In this document: one piece after another, positions 7,105 to 15,810 of the stretch
Numbering within the stretch: the first letter of the stretch is position 1
How the letters are laid out: the number at the start of each line of letters is the position of its first letter
Virus record (IMG/VR): IMGVR_UViG_3300030099_001526
Coordinates: 1 to 20,783 of that record
Length of the DNA stretch: 20,783 nucleotides
Reading direction: 5' to 3' (one strand)
DNA from: a virus
Program-made: the position numbers and the translations under genes
The notes under the pieces: model-generated
What the model saw: only the letters and a program-made list of their open reading frames with translations
Databases searched by the model: none
Told to the model about the DNA's origin: nothing

Positions 7105-7387
7105 AGAAAAAGATATAGAAAAACTTACCCTGTTACCTGATAGGTACTACATAATATTAACTAAAGTTGATGAAGAAACTTTTACACTGACTGCATATGA
7201 TACAACAGGATCATACAAAGAAGGTGAGATGCCCTGTTCTGCTGCAATAGCACAAGAAGGATTATTAGAGATTATGGATATAGATTTATCAAGTGTGTTG
7301 AAGATGGGTGCGTTACGAATAAAGAAAAGAGATTTTATACCACTAGAAGATAATGTAATTAAAGTAGACTTTGGAGCAAAACAATGA
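7097..7387 (+). CDS. Hypothetical protein
   Basis: This 96-aa acidic protein is not one I recognise. It begins within the resolvase gene (8-base overlap) and ends with a TGA overlapping the next ATG (ATGA), so it is part of the coupled + strand operon. The sequence suggests alternating short strands and helices (RYYIILTKV, FTLTAYDT, GLLEIMDID) with no motif I can name. Its place between the resolvase and the DUF3310/RNR genes points to early phage metabolism, without specific evidence. Confidence 0.72.
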   Translation: MSKEKDIEKLTLLPDRYYIILTKVDEETFTLTAYDTTGSYKEGEMPCSAAIAQEGLLEIMDIDLSSVLKMGALRIKKRDFIPLEDNVIKVDFGAKQ

Positions 7388-7623
7388 AAAAAGATATGGT
7401 CAATCAACCACCACATTATAATCAAGATAAAATAGAATGTATTGATGCTATTGAATCAGCAACAAACAGTGGGTTTGAATTTTATTTACAGGGAGTAATA
7501 ATTAAATATCTTTGGAGATATAGATACAAAGGTAAACCAACAGAAGATCTACGTAAAGCAGAGTGGTATTTGCAAAAACTAATAGAATTAAAAATGGAAG
7601 AGGAACTGAAAGGAAAAAATTAA
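7384..7623 (+). CDS. DUF3310 protein
   Basis: This 79-aa protein belongs to the DUF3310 family of small phage proteins. It shows NQPPHYNQ, then IECIDAI, then a helix with IKYLWRYRYKGK and a final EDLRKAEWYLQKL helix. The same pattern forms the C-terminal part of T7 gp1.7, described as a nucleotide kinase, but this short protein lacks the N-terminal part of gp1.7. I would not assign kinase activity. Its location directly before ribonucleotide reductase suggests a role in nucleotide metabolism. ATG 7384 overlaps the preceding TGA. The gene ends three bases before the RNR start. Confidence 0.85.
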   Translation: MKKDMVNQPPHYNQDKIECIDAIESATNSGFEFYLQGVIIKYLWRYRYKGKPTEDLRKAEWYLQKLIELKMEEELKGKN

Positions 7624-7625
7624 AC

Positions 7626-9560
7626 ATGAAAAATCTACCTACACCATACCAAGACTTTATACATAAATCACGCTATGCTCGTTGGAATGAAGATAAAAAG
7701 AAACGAGAAGATTGGGATGAAACAGTTGACAGGTATCTAGATTATATTACTGAACATGTAAAGAAAGAATATGATTTTGATATAGAAAGTCACAACATAG
7801 GCTTGTATCCTGCACTAAGACAACACATATTAGATCTAAAGGTAATGCCCTCTATGCGAGCAATGATGACTGCTGGGGAAGCATTAGAGCGAGATAATAT
7901 TTGTGGATATAATTGTAGTTACATTCCTGTTGATCACCCTAGAGCGTTTGATGAGTGTATGTACATACTCATGTGTGGCACAGGTGTTGGGTTCTCGGTA
8001 GAACGAGAGAACGTAGATAAGTTACCAATCATTGCTGAAAACTTTCATAACAGTGATACAGTTATTACAGTTGCAGACAGTCGTATGGGGTGGGCAAAGT
8101 CCTACAAAGAACTAGTTGCATTACTATATTCTGGGCAAGTTCCCACATGGGATGTGTCATCTGTTAGACCTGCAGGAGCAAAACTAAAGGTCATGGGTGG
8201 TAGAGCATCAGGACCAGAACCTCTTGTAGAACTATTTGATTTTACAATAAATACTTTTAAAAAGGCTAGTGGCCGCAAACTATACCCAATAGAATGTCAC
8301 GACATTATGTGTAAGGTTGGACAGGTTGTTGTAGTTGGTGGTGTTAGACGTTCAGCATTAATCAGCCTATCTAACTTAGGTGATGATCAGATGCGACATG
8401 CCAAGTCTGGAACATGGTGGGAAACACAAGGTCAACGTGCTTTGGCAAACAACAGTGTATCTTACAAGTTTAAACCAGAGATGGGTACATTCATGCGTGA
8501 ATGGGTATCTTTGTATGAATCAAAGTCTGGTGAACGTGGCATGTTTAATCGTGAAGCATCAGACAAACAAGTTGCACGGAATGGTCGTAGAGAAACAGGA
8601 CATGCTTGGGGTACAAATCCTTGTTCTGAAATAATACTTAGACCATATCAGTTTTGTAACTTGTCAGAGGTGATTGTTCGTAGTGAAGATACGTTACAAG
8701 ACCTAAAAGAAAAAGTTCGTATGGCTACCATACTAGGAACATTTCAATCAACATTAACTAACTTTAAATATTTGAGGAAGATATGGAAACAAAACACAGA
8801 GGAAGAAAGATTATTAGGAGTATCATTAACTGGTATAATGGATCATCCAGTTTTATCAAAAACTATAGATTCTACAAGATGGCTAAAAGAAATGAAAGAC
8901 CACGCAGTCCTTATAAATCAAGAGTATGCAAAACTACTGGGTATCCCTCAGAGTGCAGCGATAACTTGTGTCAAACCCTCAGGTACTGTGTCGCAGCTGA
9001 CTAACTCAGCCAGTGGTATACACTCAAGACATAGTAAGTATTACATAAGAACTGTACGAGCAGATAATAATGATCCTCTTACAAAACTTATGAAAGATGA
9101 AGGAGTAGTACACGAACCTGATGTAATGAAACCAGACTACACTACGGTCTTTTCATTTCCTACAATGTCTCCAAAAGGTGCTACTCTACGGAAAGATGTA
9201 TCAGCCATTGAACAGTTAGAGTTATGGAAAGTATATGCACAACACTGGTGTGAACACAAACCATCTATAACTGTTACAGTAAAAGAAGATGAATGGATGG
9301 ATGTAGGTGCATGGGTATACGAAAACTTTGATATAATATCTGGTATATCTTTTCTACCATATGATGATCATACGTACCAACAAGCACCTTATCAGGATTG
9401 TACGAAAGCAGAGTATTCATCTGCATTGTTAAAAACACCGAAAAGAATTGACTTCAGTAAATTATCTATATATGAAAAAGAAGATACTACAACAGGAAGT
9501 CGAGAGTTAGCATGTACATCTGATGCTTGTGAGATTGTCGATATTGGGGAAGTTGCATGA
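7626..9560 (+). CDS. nrdJ: Class II (B12-dependent) ribonucleotide reductase, monomeric type
   Basis: This 644-aa enzyme reduces ribonucleotides to deoxyribonucleotides for phage DNA synthesis, using adenosylcobalamin as radical source. The active-site block NPCSE (C333, E335) is followed 11 residues later by C344, and C97 lies in YNCSY. The C-terminal pair C630-x4-C635 would shuttle electrons. These spacings equal those of Lactobacillus leichmannii RTPR (C408/E410/C419 and C731/C736). The KPSGTVSQL and CGTGVGFSVE blocks are also typical. RTPR is about 739 aa, so this phage form is shorter. ATG 7626 is chosen for the AAAGGA upstream and the lack of overlap with DUF3310. A GTG at 7563 would overlap that gene. 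It ends in an ATGA overlap with the next gene. The enzyme requires cobalamin from the host cell. Confidence 0.93.
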   Translation: MKNLPTPYQDFIHKSRYARWNEDKKKREDWDETVDRYLDYITEHVKKEYDFDIESHNIGLYPALRQHILDLKVMPSMRAMMTAGEALERDNICGYNCSYIPVDHPRAFDECMYILMCGTGVGFSVERENVDKLPIIAENFHNSDTVITVADSRMGWAKSYKELVALLYSGQVPTWDVSSVRPAGAKLKVMGGRASGPEPLVELFDFTINTFKKASGRKLYPIECHDIMCKVGQVVVVGGVRRSALISLSNLGDDQMRHAKSGTWWETQGQRALANNSVSYKFKPEMGTFMREWVSLYESKSGERGMFNREASDKQVARNGRRETGHAWGTNPCSEIILRPYQFCNLSEVIVRSEDTLQDLKEKVRMATILGTFQSTLTNFKYLRKIWKQNTEEERLLGVSLTGIMDHPVLSKTIDSTRWLKEMKDHAVLINQEYAKLLGIPQSAAITCVKPSGTVSQLTNSASGIHSRHSKYYIRTVRADNNDPLTKLMKDEGVVHEPDVMKPDYTTVFSFPTMSPKGATLRKDVSAIEQLELWKVYAQHWCEHKPSITVTVKEDEWMDVGAWVYENFDIISGISFLPYDDHTYQQAPYQDCTKAEYSSALLKTPKRIDFSKLSIYEKEDTTTGSRELACTSDACEIVDIGEVA

Positions 9561-10042
9561 TAGAGTTAGAAATTTCTGGTGATCAGTTTATTAGAGCCAG
9601 AAAGAAAGCTATCGACATGGGTACGATAGCAAACTCAATTACTAATGGTGGGGGAAACCTAGCAGGATTTATTGGTGAGATACTTGTTACAGATTACATA
9701 AATGCAAAAGAACAAAATACATATGATTATGATATTGTTGATTTAGTGGGTAACAAGATAGATGTTAAAACAAAACGTTGCAACTCTGAACCAAAACCTC
9801 ACTATGACTGTAGTATTGCAGCACATGGCACAAAACAGAAATGTGATATGTATGTGTTTGTACGTGTATTAAATAATTTTTCTAAAGGCTGGATACTTGG
9901 TAAGATAACTAAAGATGATTATTTTAGTAAAGCTAAGTATCATAAGAAAGGTGATCTAGATGATGACAATAAGTTTAGGTATAAGACTAATTGTTACAAT
10001 GTTAAAATATCTGATTTGGATACACTGTATGGCTCAAAATAA
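9557..10042 (+). CDS. Putative PD-(D/E)XK nuclease
   Basis: This 161-aa protein has a layout suggestive of a restriction-type nuclease fold. A helix contains a conserved-looking Glu (FIGEILV, E41), followed by YDIVDL and then KIDVKTKR, where D69-x-K71 would be the D-x-K half of the motif. The middle (CDMYVFVRV) looks like a core beta strand, as in many small PD-(D/E)XK enzymes. Cysteines at 75, 85, 96 and 146 are scattered and not clearly a metal site. It could cut host DNA, act on phage intermediates, or be an inactive relative. The start is in a 4-base ATGA overlap with nrdJ, so the two are co-translated. The fold call is by motif only. Confidence 0.6.
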   Translation: MIELEISGDQFIRARKKAIDMGTIANSITNGGGNLAGFIGEILVTDYINAKEQNTYDYDIVDLVGNKIDVKTKRCNSEPKPHYDCSIAAHGTKQKCDMYVFVRVLNNFSKGWILGKITKDDYFSKAKYHKKGDLDDDNKFRYKTNCYNVKISDLDTLYGSK

Positions 10043-10253
10043 ATTAGCAGAATTATTCTCTTTTAAAGCATATCTAAACCAAGACGGTAAAGTAGATATA
10101 CGAATGGAATCTGTAAACCCAGAAGAATTGATTAGGGTTATGGAAAGAGGTCTTCCAGATTATGAAGGCACATTTAAACTAGCATCTCTTGTTCGTTACT
10201 TAAAAACAACAGGCGATGAGATGTTGAACAAATCAACTATATATACACATTGA
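10029..10253 (+). CDS. Hypothetical protein
   Basis: This 74-aa protein is not one I recognise. ATG 10029 is used because the upstream in-frame stretch only re-reads the nuclease gene in another frame. The start overlaps that gene by 14 bases. The protein appears to be a short strand pair (LFSFKAYLNQDGKVDIRM) followed by two helices (PEELIRVMERG and FKLASLVRYLKTTG). There are no catalytic motifs. Its stop codon forms part of the Shine-Dalgarno of the next small gene. Confidence 0.6.
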   Translation: MAQNKLAELFSFKAYLNQDGKVDIRMESVNPEELIRVMERGLPDYEGTFKLASLVRYLKTTGDEMLNKSTIYTH

Positions 10254-10260
10254 GGTAATC

Positions 10261-10434
10261 ATGGCAGAAGAAGAAAAAGGAATGACGTTTGAAGATATAA
10301 AACTTATGATTGTGGGGGATAAAGATAAAGTAACCCTACTAAATTTGTTTCAGGGTATTGTAAACGAAAATTCTCGGTTAAAACTTGAGGTTGAAGAGCT
10401 AAAAAAGGCTAAATCAACAGAATCAAGTTCTTAG
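10261..10434 (+). CDS. Small hypothetical protein with C-terminal coiled coil
   Basis: This 57-aa protein starts at ATG 10261 with TGAGGT (10251-10256) as ribosome binding site, five bases upstream. It runs to TAG at 10432-10434. The N-terminus is acidic (MAEEEKG). The middle is helical, and residues about 33-51 (IVNENSRLKLEVEELKKAK) form a likely short coiled coil, followed by a Ser-rich end. It is the last gene of the + strand module, just before the terminator region. The good ribosome binding site, the tight spacing and protein-like composition support it as real. Function unknown. Confidence 0.68.
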   Translation: MAEEEKGMTFEDIKLMIVGDKDKVTLLNLFQGIVNENSRLKLEVEELKKAKSTESSS

Positions 10435-10444
10435 AGACACCCGT

Positions 10445-10497
10445 GGGGTAGAATGATTTTTCTGGTATAAACATACTAGAGCCTATCGTTCTACCCC
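10445..10497 (+). ncRNA. Nested stem-loop, possible structured RNA or processing site
   Basis: GGGGTAGAATGA (10445-10456) pairs with TCGTTCTACCCC (10486-10497), giving a 12-bp stem with one G-U pair. Inside it, TCTGGTAT (10461-10468) pairs with ATACTAGA (10473-10480), with one G-U pair around an AAAC loop. The stems are joined by an internal loop (TTTT / GCCTA). It lies between the last + strand gene and the terminator, in a transcribed non-coding gap. No T-tract follows it directly, so it is not itself a standard terminator. It could protect or process the transcript 3' end, act in trans, or work as DNA. Confidence 0.45.
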
Positions 10498-10516
10498 TCT
10501 AAGGGTCTTTATACGA

Positions 10517-10547
10517 AGACGTTTTTTAGTAACGTCTACTTTTTTTT
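10517..10547 (+). terminator. Rho-independent terminator of the + strand module
   Basis: AGACGTT (10517-10523) and AACGTCT (10531-10537) form a 7-bp stem with a 7-base loop, followed after two bases by eight T (10540-10547) and further on by a second T run (10550-10556). It stands where the + strand and - strand modules converge and overlaps the last codons of the - strand 64-aa gene. In the - direction no T-tract follows the hairpin, so it should act mainly on + strand transcripts. Confidence 0.68.
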
Positions 10548-10730
10548 CATTTTTTTGACTGATGAGCCATACATCATTCCCATCATGCCCATTTTATTTT
10601 TTCGCATACCTGCGGCCATAGAATTACCCACTGTATTAGCCATGCCACCACCCATCATTTTTTTCATGGATGCTCCACCACCATACATCATTGGTTTTCT
10701 TATTGACGAACCATTACTGTATACTTTCAT
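10536..10730 (-). CDS. Methionine/glycine-rich small protein
   Basis: This 64-aa protein has about 15 Met and many Gly and Lys, in runs such as MMYGGG, MKKMMGGGM, MGMMGMMYG, and a Lys-rich end (KKMKKK). It is strongly basic and has no Cys. AAGGAG six bases before its ATG is a near-ideal ribosome binding site, and it follows the 1686-aa gene by 11 bases, so I take it as a real late gene. I know no function. Possible roles are a small virion component or a membrane- or DNA-associated peptide. The Met-rich sequence makes a similar-length open frame on the opposite strand, which has no ribosome binding site and is ignored. Confidence 0.7.
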   Translation of the reverse strand: MKVYSNGSSIRKPMMYGGGASMKKMMGGGMANTVGNSMAAGMRKNKMGMMGMMYGSSVKKMKKK

Positions 10731-10741
10731 TTGTTTCTCCT

Positions 10742-13700
10742 TTAGTTAGTTCCAGTTATTGAATTTAAATCCATAAACTCTTCTTGTGTAGGGTTTAGGA
10801 CATCTGATATAGCACCAAGCTGTTCTCTCTTATCTTCATCATAATCGTAGGATACTAAAAGATTTCGTATTAAATATGCTTCTAGTCTTGCAACAAATTG
10901 ACTTACTTCAGCAGGAGAAGGTCTTCGTGTGTTTTGTGCTATGGCAAGTGTAAATTTAGTATTTTCTTTATCACTTAACAAAAATTGAAATAGTTGTTGT
11001 TCATTATCTCTTAACATTCTAAAACCAGCATCAGCTAAAAGAAACTCTGTACCAACCATACCTCTAAACCAGTTAAAAGCTCTAGAAAGAACATTAGCAT
11101 CTGTATAGTCGTTTCTATAAATTGCTGGACTCATAGTGTTATCTCTATAACTTTTTTCTCTTGCAATCATACTCATTATAGATTTTAAACCATCAAAATG
11201 TTCATCATCTATTCCTAAATATTTAAAGTAAGATCTTACATTTGGATGTTGCATTAATTCTAATACTTCGGCTGGGTTTTGTAATACACGTATTTGAGTT
11301 TTAGCAGATTGCCCCGGCAACATTTGTTCAGGAAGTCTTTCTACTGTTACAGATTTCATACCTGCACGTTCCATTAAACCATTAAATAACATACTAGTGT
11401 AAACCATCTTTATAGTTTCAAGACTAGTATTTGGACTTTCTACTTGCAAGAGTTCAATATCATTTATAAATCTTTGCATATACTCTTGATCAATACCGTC
11501 TACAGTATTACGTAATCCAGAACCTATTCCATACCTTTTAATAAAGTCTTCTGGTTCAGCTAAATTAAAATTTAAAATTGTTTTGTTAACAAGTTCAGAA
11601 GTTTCAGAAAAAGTTCTTTCTGCTGTAGCTCTATCTTGTTTTGCAGCTCTGTAAAGTTTGTCGGCTTGATCTCTTACAATCTTACGAGCTTTTTCACTCT
11701 TTTTTAAGAAATGACCAAGATCAGCTTCTGTTTGTAACATATATCTATCTACAGAACTTAAATATTTAACACCGTCAGTGGTGTTAAATGATAAAGCTTC
11801 TTGCAATGCTTCTTTGTATGCAACACCATTATCAGGATCTGATAAAAATGATTGTCCTCCAAAAGAAGAAGAAGTATCAAGAGCATCACTATAAAATAAA
11901 TCTCCTTCTTGTTGATAGATTTTTTTAGATTGTAATAATTTTCCTAAATTATCTTTTAAATCTTTATGAAATGACATATATTTAAAAGTCATGGCAACAC
12001 TCATATCAGCAAGCTCTATACCTGCTTGACCTATCTTTGTTTTTGGATCTAACATGTAAGTTACGCTTCGTTCAAGCAAATCCCTGTAAGTGTATACTTC
12101 TCCGGGAACAGTGGCACTAAAGTCAATATCATCTCGCAAAACTCTATTACCAGCAAAATACCCTATGTTATCTGTTGCATCATCACTTGATATGTCTTTA
12201 GTAAGGGCTTTAGGTAAAACAGGAACACCATAAGCTTCTTCTATAGTTGTTCTAAAATCATCCATGTAACCTAATTTTGCATCAAAATCAGTTTGTTCCA
12301 TCATGTTATCAAACAAATTTTTTCCTGTAAGAATATTAAATGCTTTCTTCTTTGCATCAGCATCATACTCTCTACCGTTTATTATTTCAAGTTGTCTTAA
12401 AAGGGAATCTTTTTCTTTTCTCTTACCTACTAATGCACCGTACAGTATATTCATTTTCTGTACTTCTTTATACGCATTTGATTGCATACCATTTACTACT
12501 ACTTCTAATTCTGAACCCTTTTCTTTCATTAAAGATTCAATACTGTCAGACAATTCTGAATATTCTCTTGCCTTTTCTTTTATTGTTGATTTGTCGCTTT
12601 TCTTAAAATTTACAGCTTTTTCAGTTAGCTCTCTTTTTAAGTATACTAGATCGGCAAATTTAATTTGAACTTCAGATAAAGATTGATCGTTTATCATGCC
12701 CCCTCTTGACATGATATAATCATAGTAATGTATAGGAGCAGGATCAAATTTAACTTCACCTGTAGATTTATTAAAAGGAAAACCGTAGGCTTTACCCACA
12801 ATATTCTTTGAACTCTCTATCCATTCCAAATAATATATTGGAGCTGCATCCCCAAAGGTATTTACAAATGTTCTTTTTATAGCTTCAGAAGCAATATCGT
12901 TCATTACTTTGGTAAATTCTTTTCCTCTTGCAGTTTTGTTAAATTCACTTTTAGGTCTAAAGTTTGTTAATAAAACATCATTAATACCTATATCTTCAAA
13001 AGAAGCTTTTTTGTGGAGTTCAAGAAGAGACTTATAAACATCAGATGCTTCAACAGTTCCAAAACTATCAAGTGGTTCATATATTTGTTTTGCAATGTTT
13101 CGATAATAGTTATCAATAATTCCATAATGACTTTTTACAGATTTTCTTAAAACATTATAGTTTGGTATTTCCCCTTGTTTAGTTGAAAGAAGTTCAGTTG
13201 AATTTGCTAATCCTTTCAACGCTTCCTTGTGTATTGTGTGCATATTTAAAACAGTATCCATATTTTTATCAAAAAAATCACTTTCATATTCAATACCACG
13301 AGCTACTGTAGGATCACCTAAATCAACATTAGCTAATCTACTATCTAGCACTTCATCTAATTGAGCAGGGTCTAATGATAAAAAATGTTTAGGGTCTGAA
13401 AGCATTGAACTTATTTCTTGTTCAACCAACGCAGCTTGTTGTTTGTTTTCTTGCATTGCACCTGCAAATGCTACGTTTATATTACTTTCAAGTTCTAGTA
13501 TATTTCTTAAAGCTTCAGAACCTTCTCCTGTTAACTTATTATTTCTAGCAGCATTTATAAATGCAGATTTCATATCATCTAATACATTGGAATGTGCTAC
13601 AAGCAATTGATCTGCTTCACGCATAGCTTTTACTGCAGTATTAAATCTACTTGATGTAGACATAACATCACGTAAAGTTAATTTGCTTAATAGTCCTTTA

Positions 13701-15802
13701 GCAACACCGTGATACCAAGATATAGAACTTAACTGTGCATAAGATAATCGTAAATAATTTCTATATTGATCTACAGTAGGGGAATCTCGAACAACAGAAA
13801 GAGCAGTATCAATATCTCTATTTGCATCCTCTGCATTTTTCAATTGTAATTTTTGTGTATCATCATCTAATCTAACAAATAAATTTTTAAAAACTTTTCC
13901 TGCTCTATATTGTTCAACATCTGGGCTTCTCAATTCACCAAATGCATTAGGAATTTTTACATCCATTACATCTGGATCTAATAAAGGTTTTAGTCCTACT
14001 GCTCTCGTAAGTCCAGTGCCATCTAATACAGATTTTATTTGAAAAGATAAGTCAGCTCCAGTGGGGATAAATTTTTCTCCTCCTGCCACTATCCATCTAA
14101 AAGGATATTGTAATACTGCTGGAGATAAGTACATAATCGCACTAAGAAGATTTGCTCTTTCTAATTGTTCTGCTGTAACTTCTCCACTCGTCAAAGCATT
14201 AAAAGTAAACGATTGAGCAAGTGTTGGTAATAGTTCATCCCCCAATATATCTTGCAGTTGAGTAACAGGCATAGCATATCTATTTCCTTTAATCATACTA
14301 AAACCACTAGTTGATGCTTTTAAAAATGCATTTTCGGCTATATCTAATTCAGACAATGCTTGATTTCTTGCTGCAGTTGTTGTTGCATCGTTTACTTTTT
14401 TAATTGCATCATCAATGGCATTTTGATATTTGGGGTCCATATTTTTAATTATGTCATCATAAATATACTGACCCTGTTGTGCTTTTAATGTTTGTCTTGT
14501 TGTTTTAAAACTAAGTTTACCTAATAAAAATTTAAAGAACCCATCCCTTTTAATTTGATTAGCTTCCATCTCAGTAAATTTTACTGTACTGGTTGAGGAG
14601 TACGGATTTATACCATCAGCATTTTTTGGATATGTTTTTCTTTTTCTATCTTGATCTAAAAGAAATTTTACAGGAGATTTTGTACCAATTACTTGCCCCA
14701 TTGCTTTTCCAATTGTTGCAAAACCAACTCTTGTTCCTAAATTAAAACCTAAATCTTTTATATAATTTTCAATAAAAGTTAGTTCTGCCGAAGCAAAATT
14801 ATAAATTGCTCTTGCATCTCTCTCATCTAACATTAATTTTTTAGAGTTCTTTTTGTATTCTTCTTCTCCAAATTTCTTTATATATTCATCTTTTATGAAC
14901 GTATTTATTCTATCTGTACTAGTAGCTGCGATAGCACTATCTTGAAATCCATTCATATAGTTTTCAACATCTACTCTTCTAGCGTTTGCCTTTTCCTTAA
15001 AATATTGTGATGCAAGATCAAATACACCTTCTTCTCCATCTTTAGATTCATTAAAAGCTCTTCCAAGTGACTCTACATAATCCCCTGTAAGATTTCTAAT
15101 TATCTTTTGTAAAGTAAGCCCTCCACTTATTATATCTTTTGAATCATTTAAAAATTGCCTAAAAGTATCCCCTGTTGTAAATGATTCAGTAAGTATACTA
15201 AAAGCTTCTGGGCTTCTTTCTGCAATTTTTGTTCTTTCACCAAATTGAACTAATCTAGCTCTGTTCTCAGCTAATCGTCTTTCAGGAGTTTTTAACATAC
15301 CAAAAAACGTAGGCTTTACACCAAAAAAGTTTTTGTTTGCATATTCTGGTGCAACTTCACCTTCAGCAGTAACACCAAATGCTCTGTACTTAGGAACGTC
15401 TGCTTGTGCTGTTTGTTCTGCACTTTCTAAATCCTGCTTTAACATTTTGTAAGCATTAAATAAATTATTTTTTAAAACAGGAGGTAGTTCTTTATTTTCA
15501 GAGCTTAAAGACTCTACATATAATTTTGCCTTATCGACCGTCTGCTTGTTTATATTTTTAGGAGGTTCTGCACCCTCAAGCAACACTTGATTTAAAGACG
15601 GAACAAACGCTTTTTGTTGTCGCTTTTCAATGTCTTCGTCTATTGCTTTTTGTTGTTGTGCAAAAGTAAACCCTGCTTCTTTTGCAGGACCTGATAATTC
15701 CAATTGTTTACTATCTACACTTGTATCAGGAACGATTTGTTGATCTTCAACTTTTATAAGTTGTTCGTCTTCTTCTGTAGTGTTATCTAATTGTTCAGCC
15801 AT
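10742..15802 (-). CDS. Very large virion protein, candidate internal/ejection protein
   Basis: This 1686-aa protein is the largest in the window and has no family I recognise. It is mostly helical and charged, with an acidic N-terminus and no signal peptide. Two stretches are hydrophobic or amphipathic: about 351-373 (LGFNLGTRVGFATIG) and 551-575 (NLLSAIMYLSPAVL). An aromatic helix lies near the C-terminus (AFNWFRGMVGTEFLLADAG). I saw no lysozyme or transglycosylase motif. It follows the 776-aa gene with an 8-base gap, and AAGGA stands six bases before ATG 15802. Order and size resemble T7 gp15 (747 aa) and gp16 (1318 aa), which leave the capsid to build a channel across the envelope, so an ejection role is inferred. 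I find no cysteine in the whole chain. Confidence 0.82.
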   Translation of the reverse strand: MAEQLDNTTEEDEQLIKVEDQQIVPDTSVDSKQLELSGPAKEAGFTFAQQQKAIDEDIEKRQQKAFVPSLNQVLLEGAEPPKNINKQTVDKAKLYVESLSSENKELPPVLKNNLFNAYKMLKQDLESAEQTAQADVPKYRAFGVTAEGEVAPEYANKNFFGVKPTFFGMLKTPERRLAENRARLVQFGERTKIAERSPEAFSILTESFTTGDTFRQFLNDSKDIISGGLTLQKIIRNLTGDYVESLGRAFNESKDGEEGVFDLASQYFKEKANARRVDVENYMNGFQDSAIAATSTDRINTFIKDEYIKKFGEEEYKKNSKKLMLDERDARAIYNFASAELTFIENYIKDLGFNLGTRVGFATIGKAMGQVIGTKSPVKFLLDQDRKRKTYPKNADGINPYSSTSTVKFTEMEANQIKRDGFFKFLLGKLSFKTTRQTLKAQQGQYIYDDIIKNMDPKYQNAIDDAIKKVNDATTTAARNQALSELDIAENAFLKASTSGFSMIKGNRYAMPVTQLQDILGDELLPTLAQSFTFNALTSGEVTAEQLERANLLSAIMYLSPAVLQYPFRWIVAGGEKFIPTGADLSFQIKSVLDGTGLTRAVGLKPLLDPDVMDVKIPNAFGELRSPDVEQYRAGKVFKNLFVRLDDDTQKLQLKNAEDANRDIDTALSVVRDSPTVDQYRNYLRLSYAQLSSISWYHGVAKGLLSKLTLRDVMSTSSRFNTAVKAMREADQLLVAHSNVLDDMKSAFINAARNNKLTGEGSEALRNILELESNINVAFAGAMQENKQQAALVEQEISSMLSDPKHFLSLDPAQLDEVLDSRLANVDLGDPTVARGIEYESDFFDKNMDTVLNMHTIHKEALKGLANSTELLSTKQGEIPNYNVLRKSVKSHYGIIDNYYRNIAKQIYEPLDSFGTVEASDVYKSLLELHKKASFEDIGINDVLLTNFRPKSEFNKTARGKEFTKVMNDIASEAIKRTFVNTFGDAAPIYYLEWIESSKNIVGKAYGFPFNKSTGEVKFDPAPIHYYDYIMSRGGMINDQSLSEVQIKFADLVYLKRELTEKAVNFKKSDKSTIKEKAREYSELSDSIESLMKEKGSELEVVVNGMQSNAYKEVQKMNILYGALVGKRKEKDSLLRQLEIINGREYDADAKKKAFNILTGKNLFDNMMEQTDFDAKLGYMDDFRTTIEEAYGVPVLPKALTKDISSDDATDNIGYFAGNRVLRDDIDFSATVPGEVYTYRDLLERSVTYMLDPKTKIGQAGIELADMSVAMTFKYMSFHKDLKDNLGKLLQSKKIYQQEGDLFYSDALDTSSSFGGQSFLSDPDNGVAYKEALQEALSFNTTDGVKYLSSVDRYMLQTEADLGHFLKKSEKARKIVRDQADKLYRAAKQDRATAERTFSETSELVNKTILNFNLAEPEDFIKRYGIGSGLRNTVDGIDQEYMQRFINDIELLQVESPNTSLETIKMVYTSMLFNGLMERAGMKSVTVERLPEQMLPGQSAKTQIRVLQNPAEVLELMQHPNVRSYFKYLGIDDEHFDGLKSIMSMIAREKSYRDNTMSPAIYRNDYTDANVLSRAFNWFRGMVGTEFLLADAGFRMLRDNEQQLFQFLLSDKENTKFTLAIAQNTRRPSPAEVSQFVARLEAYLIRNLLVSYDYDEDKREQLGAISDVLNPTQEEFMDLNSITGTN

Positions 15803-15810
15803 AATTTTCC

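Noticed and set aside
10445-10537. The folded intergenic segment as a tRNA gene.
   Set aside because: The pairing forms one long nested hairpin, not a cloverleaf. There is no T-arm motif, anticodon arm or CCA-end pattern.
10555-10749. A 64-codon + strand open frame opposite the Met-rich gene.
   Set aside because: It mirrors the repetitive Met/Gly codons of the real - strand gene. It has no ribosome binding site, its 3' end overlaps the end of the 1686-aa gene, and it lies within the terminator region.
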